A DNA stretch of 64,000 nt from JTS-RE37 sp041743975 (GCA_041743975.1 JBGTLT010000074.1:1-64000), one strand, 5' to 3'. Positions 8,028 through 18,011 are shown, counted from the first letter of the stretch. Notes: generated from the letters alone by a model not told the origin. Made by a program: numbers and translations.

Positions 8028-10238
8028 ATGTTCTTTCCAAAATGCCCAACACTCACCCTGATCATCCTCCTGATCATTTTTTATCCGCGGGCCAATGGCC
8101 AGGATAATACTGCCACCACCAACGTACGGCCAGACACTGAGGCAATTTCCCTGGAATTGGGGCCTGCTATAGATGGGGACGTGCTGAACGACCCGGTATG
8201 GCAGGCAGTCATACCCTTTGGGGACCTGGTGCAATCCCAACCAAATTATGGGCAGGCGGCCAGTGAGAAAACGGATATCCGTATTGCCTATACCGAAGAG
8301 ACCTTCTATGTTGCTGTCGTATGTTATGATGCCAGCCCGGGTCAGCTTGTGGTATCCGATGCCCGCCGCGATGCCAACCTGGATAATACGGATGCCTTTA
8401 TCTTTATCCTGGACACCTATAAAGACGGGCAGAATGGCTTTGTTTTTGGCACCAATTCCCTGGGGGTGGAATACGATGCACAGGTGGATAATGAAGGTCA
8501 GGGGAATAACAATGTCAACCGCCAGCAAGGCGGGACCATCGGTGGTTTTAACCTCAACTGGGATGCATCATGGGAAGTGGAGACCCAGGTATCGGATATA
8601 GGATGGAGTGCGGAATTTGCCATTCCCCTGCGTACCCTTCGATTTCAGGCCGGCAGGGATTGGGGGATCAATTTCAGGAGGAATATCCGCAAGAGCAATG
8701 AGATCGTATACTGGGCATCCATGCCTATCGGCTTTAACCTTAACCGGCTTTCGCTTGCAGGCACTCTTACGGGCCTGGACCTCAGAAGCCCAGGAAACCT
8801 TAAATTAATACCGTATATACTGGGCAGACTGGAGAAGGATTTTACGGCAACCGACCCAAGCAGCGATTTTACACCCGAGGCAGGGGGAGACATAAAATAT
8901 AGCATTACCCCAAGTCTGACACTGGACGCTACCTATAACACAGATTTTGCCCAGGTAGAAGTTGATGAACAGCAGGTAAACCTGGACCGGTTTAATTTAT
9001 TCTTCCCGGAGAAACGTCCTTTTTTCCTTGAAAACGCAGGACTTTTCACCGTTGGGAGCCCAGGGGAGGTAGACCTGTTTTTCAGTCGCAGGATTGGAAT
9101 AGGGGAGGATGGCAATATCGTTCCGATAATCGGGGGCGCCCGACTTTCCGGAAAACTCAATCGGACCAATATTGGATTCCTTACAATGTTCACAGATGAT
9201 GTTCAGGAGGCCGGTATCGAGAAGAACAATTTTACAGTTGCCCGTGTGAACCATGAATTCAAAGGTCGGTCTGCCCTGGGAGCTATATTGATCAGCCGCT
9301 CCGGTTTGGAAACCGACAAGGATTACAACCGCACTTATGCCATTGATGGAAAGCTGGGCCTGGGCAGGAAGGCGAGGATGTCCGGATTTTATGCAAGGAC
9401 CAACGACCCGAATGATACCATCAACGCACATTCCTTTAAGTTTCAGACGGATTATGTCTGGAATAATTGGGAGATTCGGGGCGCCTATACGGAGGTTGGC
9501 CAGGGCTTTAACCCCGAGGTTGGCTTTTTGTTCCGTTCGGCCTTCAGAAAGCCAGAAGCACTTGTTCTCTACCATTTGCGCCCCAAAAATGAAGAATCCC
9601 GGATCCTGGAATTACGGCCCCATGTATCCTACAGGGGGTTCTGGAATTTTGATGGATTTCAGGAAACGGGTTTTTTACATATTGACAATCACTGGGAATT
9701 TAAAAGCGGCCTGGAGGTGCATACCGGTTTAAATGTTACCTCGGAGGGCGTCCTGGAAGCCTTTCCTATTTCAGAGGGGGTTATCGTGCAACCTGGAACC
9801 TATGATCATACTGAAGCTCAATTGGTTTTTTTTACCAATCAGAGCAAGGCTGTCTCCATCAATATCCGCTCGGTTTTAGGAGGATCATTTGGCGGTGAGA
9901 GATACCTCAACAGTGGCACCCTGAGGCTTCGTGGGGGTGATAAATTCAATGCCGCATTAACCTATCAGTACAACAAATTCGACCTTCCTGGCGGGGATTT
10001 TACCGCCAATATTTTCGGCAGCCAACTTTCCTATTCATTTACACCAAATATGTATTTGCAGGGATTCATACAAAACAATACAGTAGATCAACTATGGGCG
10101 GTTAACGTACGCTTCGGATGGCTACAGCGAGCGAATACCGGTTTGTTTGTAGTGTACAACCACAATATCAGGGATGGCGATCCCCTGAACAATAGCTTTA
10201 TCATCAAGTACTCCAGGATGTTCGATCTGGTAAAATAG
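8028..10238 (+). CDS. Exported CBM9-like/DUF5916 outer-membrane-type protein
   Basis: The 736-residue protein has a signal peptide ending near ANGQ (residue 25). Residues about 40-240 form a carbohydrate-binding module family 9-like beta sandwich (AIDGDVLNDPVWQ, DIRIAYTEETFYVAVVCYD, DAFIFILDTYKDGQNGFVF). Residues about 250-736 form the DUF5916 region, with strings of alternating residues ending in an aromatic-rich C-terminus (IIKYSRMFDLVK), compatible with an outer-membrane beta barrel. The family is common in Bacteroidota and uncharacterised; glycan binding at the cell surface is an inference. It is monocistronic by layout, with operator-like repeats upstream. Confidence 0.85.
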   Translation: MFFPKCPTLTLIILLIIFYPRANGQDNTATTNVRPDTEAISLELGPAIDGDVLNDPVWQAVIPFGDLVQSQPNYGQAASEKTDIRIAYTEETFYVAVVCYDASPGQLVVSDARRDANLDNTDAFIFILDTYKDGQNGFVFGTNSLGVEYDAQVDNEGQGNNNVNRQQGGTIGGFNLNWDASWEVETQVSDIGWSAEFAIPLRTLRFQAGRDWGINFRRNIRKSNEIVYWASMPIGFNLNRLSLAGTLTGLDLRSPGNLKLIPYILGRLEKDFTATDPSSDFTPEAGGDIKYSITPSLTLDATYNTDFAQVEVDEQQVNLDRFNLFFPEKRPFFLENAGLFTVGSPGEVDLFFSRRIGIGEDGNIVPIIGGARLSGKLNRTNIGFLTMFTDDVQEAGIEKNNFTVARVNHEFKGRSALGAILISRSGLETDKDYNRTYAIDGKLGLGRKARMSGFYARTNDPNDTINAHSFKFQTDYVWNNWEIRGAYTEVGQGFNPEVGFLFRSAFRKPEALVLYHLRPKNEESRILELRPHVSYRGFWNFDGFQETGFLHIDNHWEFKSGLEVHTGLNVTSEGVLEAFPISEGVIVQPGTYDHTEAQLVFFTNQSKAVSINIRSVLGGSFGGERYLNSGTLRLRGGDKFNAALTYQYNKFDLPGGDFTANIFGSQLSYSFTPNMYLQGFIQNNTVDQLWAVNVRFGWLQRANTGLFVVYNHNIRDGDPLNNSFIIKYSRMFDLVK

Positions 10239-10262
10239 CGGGCAGGGATACCAATCTGGGTA

Positions 10263-11180
10263 TTAATTGCCGGTTGCAACCATGGCAAGTTCGTGCAGGG
10301 CAACCTCCATTTTCCTGAGCGCCGGCACGCTATCGGGTATATGGTGTCTTTGCGCCAGGTATGCCGGTTCATTATAGGAAACGAATACGGTCCTGTCTCC
10401 ATCTTCCCAAACCAGCATTTTCTGGGGAAGGTCAATAACCACAGACTGCACGGATTGCATCAATGGGGTACCCACTGCAGGGTTCCCAAGGACCAGTAAA
10501 AAAGCCGGATTTAAGTCCATTCCTGCCTTCCGGGCGTTCGCCTGATGGTCCAGTTGTGCCATTATACGTATTCTTGGGTTGGAATTTATGGCTTTTTCCA
10601 AAGCGTCAAGGGTCTCCTTATAACCCCTGGAACTTTCCAGGGTCACAATACCTTCGTGAAGACCCGGGAGGCCTGCTTCCGACTGCTGTACCAAATTACC
10701 ACTGGCCTTCATTGTAATTTTTTCAAGTGCCGCAGCGATCTGCGGTAATGTTTGAGCTGTTAAACCGTATCGGGCTGCCAGGTAATCTGCCGAATTGTAG
10801 ACCACATAATTCTTACCGGTATCACTTTGATAAACTGCAATCTTTTGTGGCAGGTCCAGCCCTGCCAGTTGGTTTTCCTGCATCAAAGGGGTGCCCAATT
10901 TCGGGTTGCCAAAAAGCAGAATACGTGAATCCCGCAGCGATGACCCAGCCTTCCTGGCATTGGCAGCATGGTCTATCTGCGCAACAACGCCCACCTGGGC
11001 ATTCCCTTCCAGGCTGGCAACAATTGTTTCAAAAGTTTGAGGGACGGGGGCATTTGTTTCCGCATACCATAGTCCGGCTGCCGTAGGAACCCCAGACTCA
11101 CCTATTGGCATGTCTGCGACAAAATTAGAAAAGAGCAATATTACAATCACTGGGAAGCAGATGGCAGGTTGATTTATCAT
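10263..11180 (-). CDS. Exported protein with two DUF302 domains
   Basis: The 305-residue protein has a hydrophobic N-terminus (residues 5-22) and two tandem DUF302 copies at about 45-160 and 180-295. Each copy carries the family signature: QIDHAANARKAG with FGNPKLGTPLMQ in the first, QLDHQANARKAG with LGNPAVGTPLMQ in the second, each followed by DLPQK. The domain is thought to bind small ligands or metal, but its function is not established. Tandem duplication in one exported chain suggests a pseudo-twofold unit replacing a homodimer (inference). Confidence 0.88.
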   Translation of the reverse strand: MINQPAICFPVIVILLFSNFVADMPIGESGVPTAAGLWYAETNAPVPQTFETIVASLEGNAQVGVVAQIDHAANARKAGSSLRDSRILLFGNPKLGTPLMQENQLAGLDLPQKIAVYQSDTGKNYVVYNSADYLAARYGLTAQTLPQIAAALEKITMKASGNLVQQSEAGLPGLHEGIVTLESSRGYKETLDALEKAINSNPRIRIMAQLDHQANARKAGMDLNPAFLLVLGNPAVGTPLMQSVQSVVIDLPQKMLVWEDGDRTVFVSYNEPAYLAQRHHIPDSVPALRKMEVALHELAMVATGN

Positions 11181-11267
11181 TTTAGAAAATTTTACATAGG
11201 AAGAATACTACAGTGTTAAGCATGGTTAACGGGTTGACACCTCCTAATACCTCTTATCTTTATAAAG

Positions 11268-12032
11268 TTATTCCTTTAATTCCGCATATGTTACCTCCCC
11301 GCTAATTTCCGCTACATTCCCGATATAATCCTTTCCCTTTAATCGGTGTACGGTAAAGGCCTCTAGGGATTCTTCGGGATAGGACTGCATCAATTCCCGG
11401 ATTCCCTGCATATCCACCTCGTCTGTTATTGGTTTTAACCATCGTTCTGCGAGCTCTTCCGGCAATATCAACGGCATCCTGGGACCCTCAAGTTTTGGGT
11501 TGTTGTGGATTTTGGCCATCATTGGGTTCCCTTCTGTGGTCACTATGGAAAAGGTATTCCACAGTTCTCCTGATTCCAGGTCTGCCCACTCCTCCCAGAG
11601 TCCGGCGAGGGCCATCGGTTCCCCGCTTTTCAGATGGATAAAATAAGGATATGTCTGCCCCTTGTGATGGTGGTGTTCGAAGAAGCCATTGACATACACC
11701 AGGCATCTGTTATTTTTGGCGGCATTGCGGAAGGCTGGTTTATCAAAAATGGTTTCACACCGCGCATTCAGTGTATTGTTCCAGAATTTTTTTAATTGGG
11801 CGGTATCCTTGATCCACGGAGGCACCAGCCCCCAGGTGGATACCACAGGTACTTCCGGGGATTCATTCGTATAGATCAATAATTTAGGATGGCTGAAGCC
11901 GGAGACATGGTATAAGGGCAGGTCTGTGAATGGAATTAATTTTTCCTCTATTTCGAGGATAGCATTGAGATCACCATATCTTTTTGCCCTTTGTAACTGG
12001 GCTTCCAGATTGGCTTTGATATCATAGCACAT
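11268..12032 (-). CDS. SOS response-associated (SRAP/HMCES/YedK) protein
   Basis: The 254-residue protein begins MCYDIKAN. Removal of Met exposes Cys2, which in SRAP proteins forms a thiazolidine cross-link with abasic sites in single-stranded DNA and shields them from cleavage. Other family elements are the NTLNARCETIFDKPAFR region, the NGFFEHHHHKG active-site loop, WNTFSIVTTEGNPMMAKIHNNP and PRMPLILP. Length is slightly above the E. coli YedK length, as in flavobacterial members. It is cytosolic, with no SOS box visible and no DNA-repair neighbour. Confidence 0.93.
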   Translation of the reverse strand: MCYDIKANLEAQLQRAKRYGDLNAILEIEEKLIPFTDLPLYHVSGFSHPKLLIYTNESPEVPVVSTWGLVPPWIKDTAQLKKFWNNTLNARCETIFDKPAFRNAAKNNRCLVYVNGFFEHHHHKGQTYPYFIHLKSGEPMALAGLWEEWADLESGELWNTFSIVTTEGNPMMAKIHNNPKLEGPRMPLILPEELAERWLKPITDEVDMQGIRELMQSYPEESLEAFTVHRLKGKDYIGNVAEISGEVTYAELKE

Positions 12033-12195
12033 TGTTTTATCTTTCTGTGTGGCTTATTTGATTATAATCTTCGATGTCCCTAAAACGGGTTGCATAAAAA
12101 TACAAAATTTAAGTGGCAGAAAAGTACATATTGAAAATCTGGAGGTGTCGCGGCTATTACTTTTCTGTTATCTTTATTCACATAAATTATCTGAT

Positions 12196-12783
12196 ATGAA
12201 CCGCACTGCATGCTTTTATGGTGTTTTCCTGATGATGGCCACAATACTCAGATGCCAGGAAAGTCCGGCAGTTGTCATATCCCTGTTTGAGAAGGGTTCC
12301 GGGGAATGGTTTCAGGGAGGTGATGCGGAATGGGCATTTAATGGAAACGAATTAACAGGTACCGTCAACGGCGGTTCCGGTTTTGTGATGACCAATGAAC
12401 GATACCGCAATTTTGAACTGGAGCTGGAATTTTTCCCGGATAGCACCATCAATTCGGGGGTATTTGTAAGATGCAGGGACAAAGAACTTTCCAATATCGA
12501 TTGTTATGAAATGAATATCTGGGACCTTCACCCGGATCAAAAATGGAGAACAGGGGCTATCGTTACCCGGGCTGCCCCGCTGGCGAATGTAGCAACCCTG
12601 AACCAGTGGAATACCTATAAGATTGTATGCAGAGACAACCGGATTCAAACCTGGATAAACGATAGCTTAATGACAGACTTTGAAAACAGGGACCTTATAG
12701 AGGGGGCTATCGCATTGCAGGCTGCAGAGCGGGGTTCGGTGAAATTCCGTAATGTTATCCTTACTGCCGGCGGATCAAAATAG
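12196..12783 (+). CDS. Exported DUF1080 protein (3-keto-glycoside hydrolase-like)
   Basis: The frame extends upstream, but the ATG at 12196 gives a 195-residue product that starts with a hydrophobic leader, the expected form. The DUF1080 concanavalin-like fold is indicated by EWFQGGDAEWAFNGNELTG, the RNFELELEFFPDSTINSGVFVRC core, YEMNIWD and a C-terminal GAIALQAAERGSVKFRNV. Members of the family hydrolyse or lyse 3-keto-glucosides in Bacteroidota; others are uncharacterised. A second DUF1080 gene lies at 31547-32362 at the other end of the island. A Cys near residue 20 could be a lipidation site, but the preceding Arg is atypical. Confidence 0.82.
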   Translation: MNRTACFYGVFLMMATILRCQESPAVVISLFEKGSGEWFQGGDAEWAFNGNELTGTVNGGSGFVMTNERYRNFELELEFFPDSTINSGVFVRCRDKELSNIDCYEMNIWDLHPDQKWRTGAIVTRAAPLANVATLNQWNTYKIVCRDNRIQTWINDSLMTDFENRDLIEGAIALQAAERGSVKFRNVILTAGGSK

Positions 12784-12823
12784 TTTGGATGGCGTGCTCC
12801 ACGGGATCATGCTGAACCGGGGA

Positions 12824-15001
12824 TTATGCCTGCAGGACCTCTGAAACCCTTTCCGCGGTAAAAGGCAGGTGCCTCAATCGCTTACCCGTTAGTTTTGCAA
12901 AGGCATTCGCAATGGCACAGGCCACCAATGGAGTCCCTGATTCTCCCACCCCCTGCGGCAATTCCCTGGAATCAAGGAGGGAAATTTCAACACTATCCGG
13001 AATGTCCTGCATGCGGAGGATTTGGTAATCGTGAAAATTGGATTGCTGCACCATCCCGTTTTCAATGGTTATCCGCTCATAGAGCACACTGCTGATCCCC
13101 ATAAGGATCCCGCCTTCCATTTGTGCTTTTACATTGTCGGGTTGGATGACAATCCCTGCATCTACAGCGCTCCAGAAATGGTGCACCCGGATCTTCCCGG
13201 TTGCGCGGTCTACAGATATCTCACAGATCCCGGTACTCAAGGTTCCGCTGCGTTCCAGGAATGCCATCCCCCTGGCCCGGCCATCGGGAACTGGGCCATA
13301 AGCATCAGCCATTGCGACAGCTTCCTCCAGGGTAGCGAGCGCCCTGGGGGATTGTTGCATTAATTCCCGTCTCAAATCCACCGGCTCCCTTCCCTGATCG
13401 AGGGCAATTTCATCGATCATACATTCAATGGCAAATTTATTGGGCCCGTGGCCTACGGCCCGCCAGTGTTTTAAACGGATGCCTTCGCTTTCCTCCCGCA
13501 ATTCGGCAAATTGGTTGGGGATTTCATAGAATTCATTCCTGATACCGCTGGCAACCAGATTGCCGCCATCACCTACAACAAGATGCGAGAATCCTGAGAT
13601 TTTCCCCCGGCTATCGATCGCTGCCGTAATCCGCTGAAGGGACAGGGGGCGGAAGGCTCCATACCTCACATCATCTTCACGGGTCCAGATTAATTTCAGA
13701 GGCCTGCCCGGGACCTGTTTTGCAAGCAGGGCACATTCTGTCGTAAAGTCGGTCATGCTCCTCCTGCCGAAGCCCCCACCAAGGTATTGCAGGTTAATTT
13801 TGACCTTAACAGGTTCAAGCCCCAGAGCCTCGGGAATTCCCAATTTGGAATCGAACCCCTGCTGGCTGCCGACCCAAACTTCTGCCTGCCTGCCATCTTC
13901 TGCAAGTTGTATGACAGCATTGAGAGGTTCCATTTGTGCGTGGTACACATAGTCATTTTTAAAATCGATGCGATAGGTTTTAGAGGCCGTTCTAAGGCTC
14001 TCTTTAAAATTGCCTTTTTCCACAAGGATTTGCCCTCCTTCGGGCTGGTCGGCAATTTTTTCATATTTCTGAAATACTTCCCGGGAATTAAACCCGCTGG
14101 CTTTGGCATCACTCCAGGATATCTGTAATTTTTTCCTGGCTGCAAGCGTCTGCTCCAGGGTAGTCCCAATAATGCCAATGGCATAGTCAAAAGGGACTAT
14201 CTTTTGAATACCCGCCATGGTCAGAATTTCGGCTTCGTTCTCCAGCGTTGGCCTGGCACCGTGAAGGGCACCCCGTTCCAATATCCCATATAGCATATCG
14301 GGCAATCGCACATCTATTGCAAATTGGGCGCTTCCATTGATTTTAGCCGGGATATCTGTTCGGGCAAGGTCTTTGCCTACCAGGCGGTAATCGTTTGGAT
14401 CTTTTAATTCCCCTTCCCCGAATTCAGGGAAGGTCTCCGGAATTTCCAGGTATGGGATCAATTCACCGAACCCCAATTCTTTATTCCCTTCCGCATATAT
14501 AACAGTCCCGGGCCTGGTGGAGATCGCTTCAATGGGTACTTCCCAATGCCTGGCTGCGCTGTACATCAGGATGTGCCGCGCCTGGGCTCCGGCTTTTCTC
14601 ATAATCGGATAATACCCACTCGTTACCCTGCTTCCGGCCGAGAGCATTATTTTCCCATTCGGCCCCCAGCCATCAGAGCCATATATAGCTGATTCCTGTG
14701 GTGAAAATTCAACAGTGACGAGGTTCCAGTCCGCATCCATTTCTTCCGCGAAAATAGCAGGGAGGGAAGTCATGGAGCCTTGTCCCATTTCGGCTGCCGG
14801 GTTATAGATAGTTACCTGCCCGTCCTTCGAGATCCGGACCCAGGAAGTAATGTTGTGTTTTTCCAAATACTCATGTAAATCCTTGTCGTCCGTACAGGAG
14901 ACAACTTGCGGTAGTATCCCGGAAACACCGATCAAAAGGGCTACACTACCGGAAGATTTCAGGAATTTCCTTCGGTTCATTGGATGGATGATGGGTTTCA
15001 T
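12824..15001 (-). CDS. Tat-exported molybdenum hydroxylase large subunit (IorB/XdhB-like)
   Basis: The 725-residue protein has the twin-arginine motif MNRRKFLKSSGSVALLIG near its start and the xanthine-oxidase family layout of the isoquinoline 1-oxidoreductase beta subunit: NPAAEMGQGSMTSLP, ARTDIPAKINGSAQFAIDV, the QMEPLNAVIQ segment, GGGFGRRSMTDF and the C-terminal GVGESGTPLVACAIANA with the catalytic glutamate. It binds the molybdopterin cofactor and oxidises N-heterocycles or aldehydes in the periplasm. It lies 67 bases after the 2Fe-2S subunit gene. No separate FAD subunit is present, as in the two-subunit Ior class that hands electrons to cytochrome c. The substrate is unknown. Confidence 0.92.
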   Translation of the reverse strand: MKPIIHPMNRRKFLKSSGSVALLIGVSGILPQVVSCTDDKDLHEYLEKHNITSWVRISKDGQVTIYNPAAEMGQGSMTSLPAIFAEEMDADWNLVTVEFSPQESAIYGSDGWGPNGKIMLSAGSRVTSGYYPIMRKAGAQARHILMYSAARHWEVPIEAISTRPGTVIYAEGNKELGFGELIPYLEIPETFPEFGEGELKDPNDYRLVGKDLARTDIPAKINGSAQFAIDVRLPDMLYGILERGALHGARPTLENEAEILTMAGIQKIVPFDYAIGIIGTTLEQTLAARKKLQISWSDAKASGFNSREVFQKYEKIADQPEGGQILVEKGNFKESLRTASKTYRIDFKNDYVYHAQMEPLNAVIQLAEDGRQAEVWVGSQQGFDSKLGIPEALGLEPVKVKINLQYLGGGFGRRSMTDFTTECALLAKQVPGRPLKLIWTREDDVRYGAFRPLSLQRITAAIDSRGKISGFSHLVVGDGGNLVASGIRNEFYEIPNQFAELREESEGIRLKHWRAVGHGPNKFAIECMIDEIALDQGREPVDLRRELMQQSPRALATLEEAVAMADAYGPVPDGRARGMAFLERSGTLSTGICEISVDRATGKIRVHHFWSAVDAGIVIQPDNVKAQMEGGILMGISSVLYERITIENGMVQQSNFHDYQILRMQDIPDSVEISLLDSRELPQGVGESGTPLVACAIANAFAKLTGKRLRHLPFTAERVSEVLQA

Positions 15002-15068
15002 AGGCTTAAATTTATTATCCGGGTAATGGGTTATGACAGGGGATTGGCTTCCCTATCCTTTTGAAAGG

Positions 15069-15542
15069 CTAGCGTCCAGCAAGATTGTTTTGAGATGCAA
15101 GCTGAATTGCTTTTACGATCCGCAGATAGGTGCCGCAACGACACAAATTGCCATTCATATATTCTTTGATCTCTGCCTCATCCGGATTTGGGTTGGATTC
15201 CAACAGTGCGGCTGCCTGCATAATCTGCCCAGATTGGCAATAGCCGCATTGGGGGGCTTGTGCTGCCACCCAGGCTTGTTGTAACGGATGGTCTCCATCT
15301 TTCGACAATCCTTCAATGGTTGTGATTTTTTGAGTATCCTGCAGGCTGTCTATTTCTATCATACAGGCCTTGGAAGGCTTTCCGTCAATATGGATTGTAC
15401 AGGTGCCACATTGGGCAATCCCGCATCCGTATTTCGTGCCCGTGAGGCCAAGGTGTTCCCGGAGGATCCACAAAAGAGATGTCCCCTCCGTTGTTTCAAC
15501 GGTGTAGGATTTCGAATTGATATTGAGATTATAGGATGCCAT
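15069..15542 (-). CDS. 2Fe-2S subunit of molybdenum hydroxylase (IorA-like)
   Basis: The 157-residue protein has the N-terminal plant-ferredoxin cluster (Cys40, Cys45, Cys48, Cys60 in CGIAQCGTC...C) and the C-terminal four-helix cluster (Cys99, Cys102, Cys134, Cys136 in CGYC and CRC). It carries electrons from the molybdenum site of the partner encoded directly downstream. It has no signal peptide of its own, so it is probably carried through the Tat pore in complex with the Tat-bearing large subunit. The gene follows the SMP-30 gene by 103 bases on the same strand. Confidence 0.94.
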   Translation of the reverse strand: MASYNLNINSKSYTVETTEGTSLLWILREHLGLTGTKYGCGIAQCGTCTIHIDGKPSKACMIEIDSLQDTQKITTIEGLSKDGDHPLQQAWVAAQAPQCGYCQSGQIMQAAALLESNPNPDEAEIKEYMNGNLCRCGTYLRIVKAIQLASQNNLAGR

Positions 15543-15645
15543 CAGGATTGCTTTCTATTACGACATTAAGCTACGGAAAAATCAGGATAATGACAAATGG
15601 TAGCACGCCATGTCCTGGGTTAATCACACCTTGGGCTTAATCTTA

Positions 15646-16548
15646 TTAAACTCCCTTCACTTTCATATCCAGGGTGTAGACCGAATCCATTGCAGTAATG
15701 AATAAAATGTTCCTGTCCTTACCTCCAAAAGTTACATTGGCTGTCCATTTCTGGGGAACAGGAATATGAAGTATCTGTTTGCCTTTGCTGTTAAAGACGG
15801 TTACCCCATCCCCTGTCAGGTACAGGTTCCCCTGGGTATCCACGGTCATCCCGTCCGAACCCATATCACAAAAGAGCATTTTTTGGGTAAGGCTGCCATC
15901 TTCCCCTATCGAATAGGAATACGTTTTGCCGTCTCCGATATCAGCTATGTACAAGGTTTTGCCATCGGGGGTGCCGATGATACCATTCGGCTGAACAAGG
16001 TCTTGCACTACGGCATGTACTTCCCCGGAATCAGGATTCAGCAGGTAAACCTGCTGCCTTTCAAGTTCCCCTTTGGTTCTTTGCCAATAGGGCCGCTGAT
16101 AATAGGGGTCTGTAAAATAGATGCCGCCACCCGGAGCAATCCACAGGTCGTTCGGGCCATTTAGTTTCTTCCCTTCATATGACCCGAGAAGGACGGTTAC
16201 ATTTTTAGAGCCATCGATCCGCCAGAGTTCAAACTTTTCATCTGCGGCGGCCAGGAGGTCCCCATTGCGATCAAAAAAGAGCCCGTTAGCCCGGCCCGCA
16301 GGCTGTATGTATGTGGTGACCTCACCGCTATCAGCGTCCCACTTCAGGATACGGTTATTGGGCTGATCGGTAAAAAATACATTCCCATCTTTGTCGGCAG
16401 CCGGCCCTTCCGTAAACTCGTACCCGGCTTTAAGCAGTTTTAATTTTGCACCATCCCCGAGGATGTCTTTCGATCCGGACTGGCCGGATGCAGGCCACAT
16501 TCCAAAGGTGGTGGCCAGCAACAGGCAACAAAATGCATGGTTTCTCAT
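15646..16548 (-). CDS. Exported SMP-30/gluconolactonase-like enzyme
   Basis: The 300-residue protein has a signal peptide ending near ASGQ (residue 23) and a six-bladed propeller of the SMP-30/gluconolactonase/LRE family. Characteristic blocks are YEFTEGPAADKDGNVFFTDQPNNRILKW (first metal-site Glu), GPNDLWIAPGGGIYFTDPYY (Asn-Asp metal ligands) and GSDGMTVDTQGNLYLTGDG (Asp ligand). Such enzymes hydrolyse aldonolactones to sugar acids. It is divergent from the GFOR-like oxidoreductase at 16849, whose expected product is a lactone, giving a plausible functional pair. It heads the leftward run that continues into the molybdenum hydroxylase genes. Confidence 0.9.
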   Translation of the reverse strand: MRNHAFCCLLLATTFGMWPASGQSGSKDILGDGAKLKLLKAGYEFTEGPAADKDGNVFFTDQPNNRILKWDADSGEVTTYIQPAGRANGLFFDRNGDLLAAADEKFELWRIDGSKNVTVLLGSYEGKKLNGPNDLWIAPGGGIYFTDPYYQRPYWQRTKGELERQQVYLLNPDSGEVHAVVQDLVQPNGIIGTPDGKTLYIADIGDGKTYSYSIGEDGSLTQKMLFCDMGSDGMTVDTQGNLYLTGDGVTVFNSKGKQILHIPVPQKWTANVTFGGKDRNILFITAMDSVYTLDMKVKGV

Positions 16549-16848
16549 ATCAAATTGGGATTAAAGATGTTAGTTGTACTCCGTCTTTTGCTGACGGCAA
16601 TAGCTGGATTAAAAATAAATAAAAATAAAGCATACAGACAAGTTTTTCCACAGCTCCCTGGTGCCGGTGGGGAGGAGGGTTGATTTTGGCATAGCACCCT
16701 GTTCGGGGCTTCTTAAGTACGATGTGGGTTGGATACAATCCCGGGCCACAGCTTATTCTGATTATAAATTGTTTCCAATTCCAAGAAACCGTATTTTTAG
16801 TATTGAAGCCGAATCCGGCCGCAACCAATAACCTAAACATATAATAGT
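16549..16848. other. Divergent intergenic region
   Basis: These 300 bases separate the leftward lactonase gene from the rightward GFOR-like gene. Open frames here are short and without coding character. It must hold both divergent promoters; I see no full consensus and no clear large inverted repeat. Confidence 0.5.
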
Positions 16849-17955
16849 ATGAATTCACGACGCAAATTTCTACATACGGTAGCAGTGTCTGCTATCAGTA
16901 TACCTGTTTTACATAATCCAGCAAGCCTTTTTGCCGGATCGGTCCCTTCAGCGGAAGAACCCTTGCTGCGGGTGGCTATCATGGGCCTGGGCAGCTATGG
17001 CACCCGGGTTGCCGAAGCAATGCAGACCTGTAAACGGGCAAAACTGGTTGGCCTGATCAGCGGGACACCTTCCAAAGTGACCGAATGGCAGGCTAAATAC
17101 AACATCCCAAAAGAAAATTGTTACAATTACAATGACTTTGATGCTATCAGCGGCAATCCAAATATTGATGCGGTTTATATCATAACCCCGAATGGCCTCC
17201 ATAAAGAGCAGGCCATTCGTGTGGCAAAGGCCGGGAAGCATGTAATCTGTGAAAAACCTATGGGGATTAATGCTAAAGAAGGCGAAGAAATGGTGGCTGC
17301 CTGCAAGGTGGCCAACGTACAGCTACTGATTGGATACAGGATGCACTTTGAACCAAATACCGTAAAGGTGGTTCAAATGAGGAAAGAAGGGGAATTTGGA
17401 AAACCCTTGTTTTTTCAGGGGCAGTCGGGCTTTAAAATTGGCGATCCCAATCAATGGCGGCTCAATAAGAAATTATCCGGGGGCGGTGCCATGATGGATA
17501 TTGGTATTTACTCTATCAATGGTGCCCGGTATATGATTGGCGAGGAACCCATTTGGGTGACAGCCCAGGAAACCAAAACAGATCCTGTGAAATTCAAGGA
17601 AGGGATTGATGAGACGATACAGTTTCAGATGGGATTTCCTGGTGGTGCCGTGGCTTCCTGCCTTTCCACCTATTCGATGAACAACCTGGATCGGTTCTTC
17701 CTCAATGGTGAAAAAGGATATGCTGAAATGCAACCTTCTACAGGATACGGACCAATAAAGGGAAGGACCCACCTGGGAGAATTGACAGAACCCATTGTGA
17801 CCCATCAGACCCTCCAGATGGATAAAATGGCCGGTATCATTCTGGATGGTGATGAGCCGTTAGTGGCAGTCAATGGGGAAGAAGGACTGAAAGACCTTAT
17901 AATCATTGATGCTATTTTCAAGGCTGTAAAGGACGGCCGGAAAGTTATGCTGTGA
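16849..17955 (+). CDS. Tat-exported glucose-fructose oxidoreductase-like enzyme (Gfo/Idh/MocA)
   Basis: The 368-residue protein has a Tat signal (SRRKFLH, residues 3-9, then a hydrophobic stretch to about 29), a Rossmann motif GLGSYGTR at 46-53, the EKP motif at 135-137 (Lys136) and GGGAMMDIGIYSINGARYMIG at 211-231, with Tyr221 at the position of the catalytic tyrosine of Zymomonas GFOR. That enzyme is also Tat-exported, with a tightly held NADP, and oxidises an aldose to its lactone while reducing fructose. Close block-wise similarity suggests the same chemistry, with substrate unknown. It is first in a six-gene rightward run and divergent from a lactonase gene. Confidence 0.9.
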   Translation: MNSRRKFLHTVAVSAISIPVLHNPASLFAGSVPSAEEPLLRVAIMGLGSYGTRVAEAMQTCKRAKLVGLISGTPSKVTEWQAKYNIPKENCYNYNDFDAISGNPNIDAVYIITPNGLHKEQAIRVAKAGKHVICEKPMGINAKEGEEMVAACKVANVQLLIGYRMHFEPNTVKVVQMRKEGEFGKPLFFQGQSGFKIGDPNQWRLNKKLSGGGAMMDIGIYSINGARYMIGEEPIWVTAQETKTDPVKFKEGIDETIQFQMGFPGGAVASCLSTYSMNNLDRFFLNGEKGYAEMQPSTGYGPIKGRTHLGELTEPIVTHQTLQMDKMAGIILDGDEPLVAVNGEEGLKDLIIIDAIFKAVKDGRKVML

Positions 17956-18011
17956 GATCCGATGGCCGGTTAAGCTAATGGTCAGGGTTTGTAGTATGCT
18001 TCGGAAAGGAT

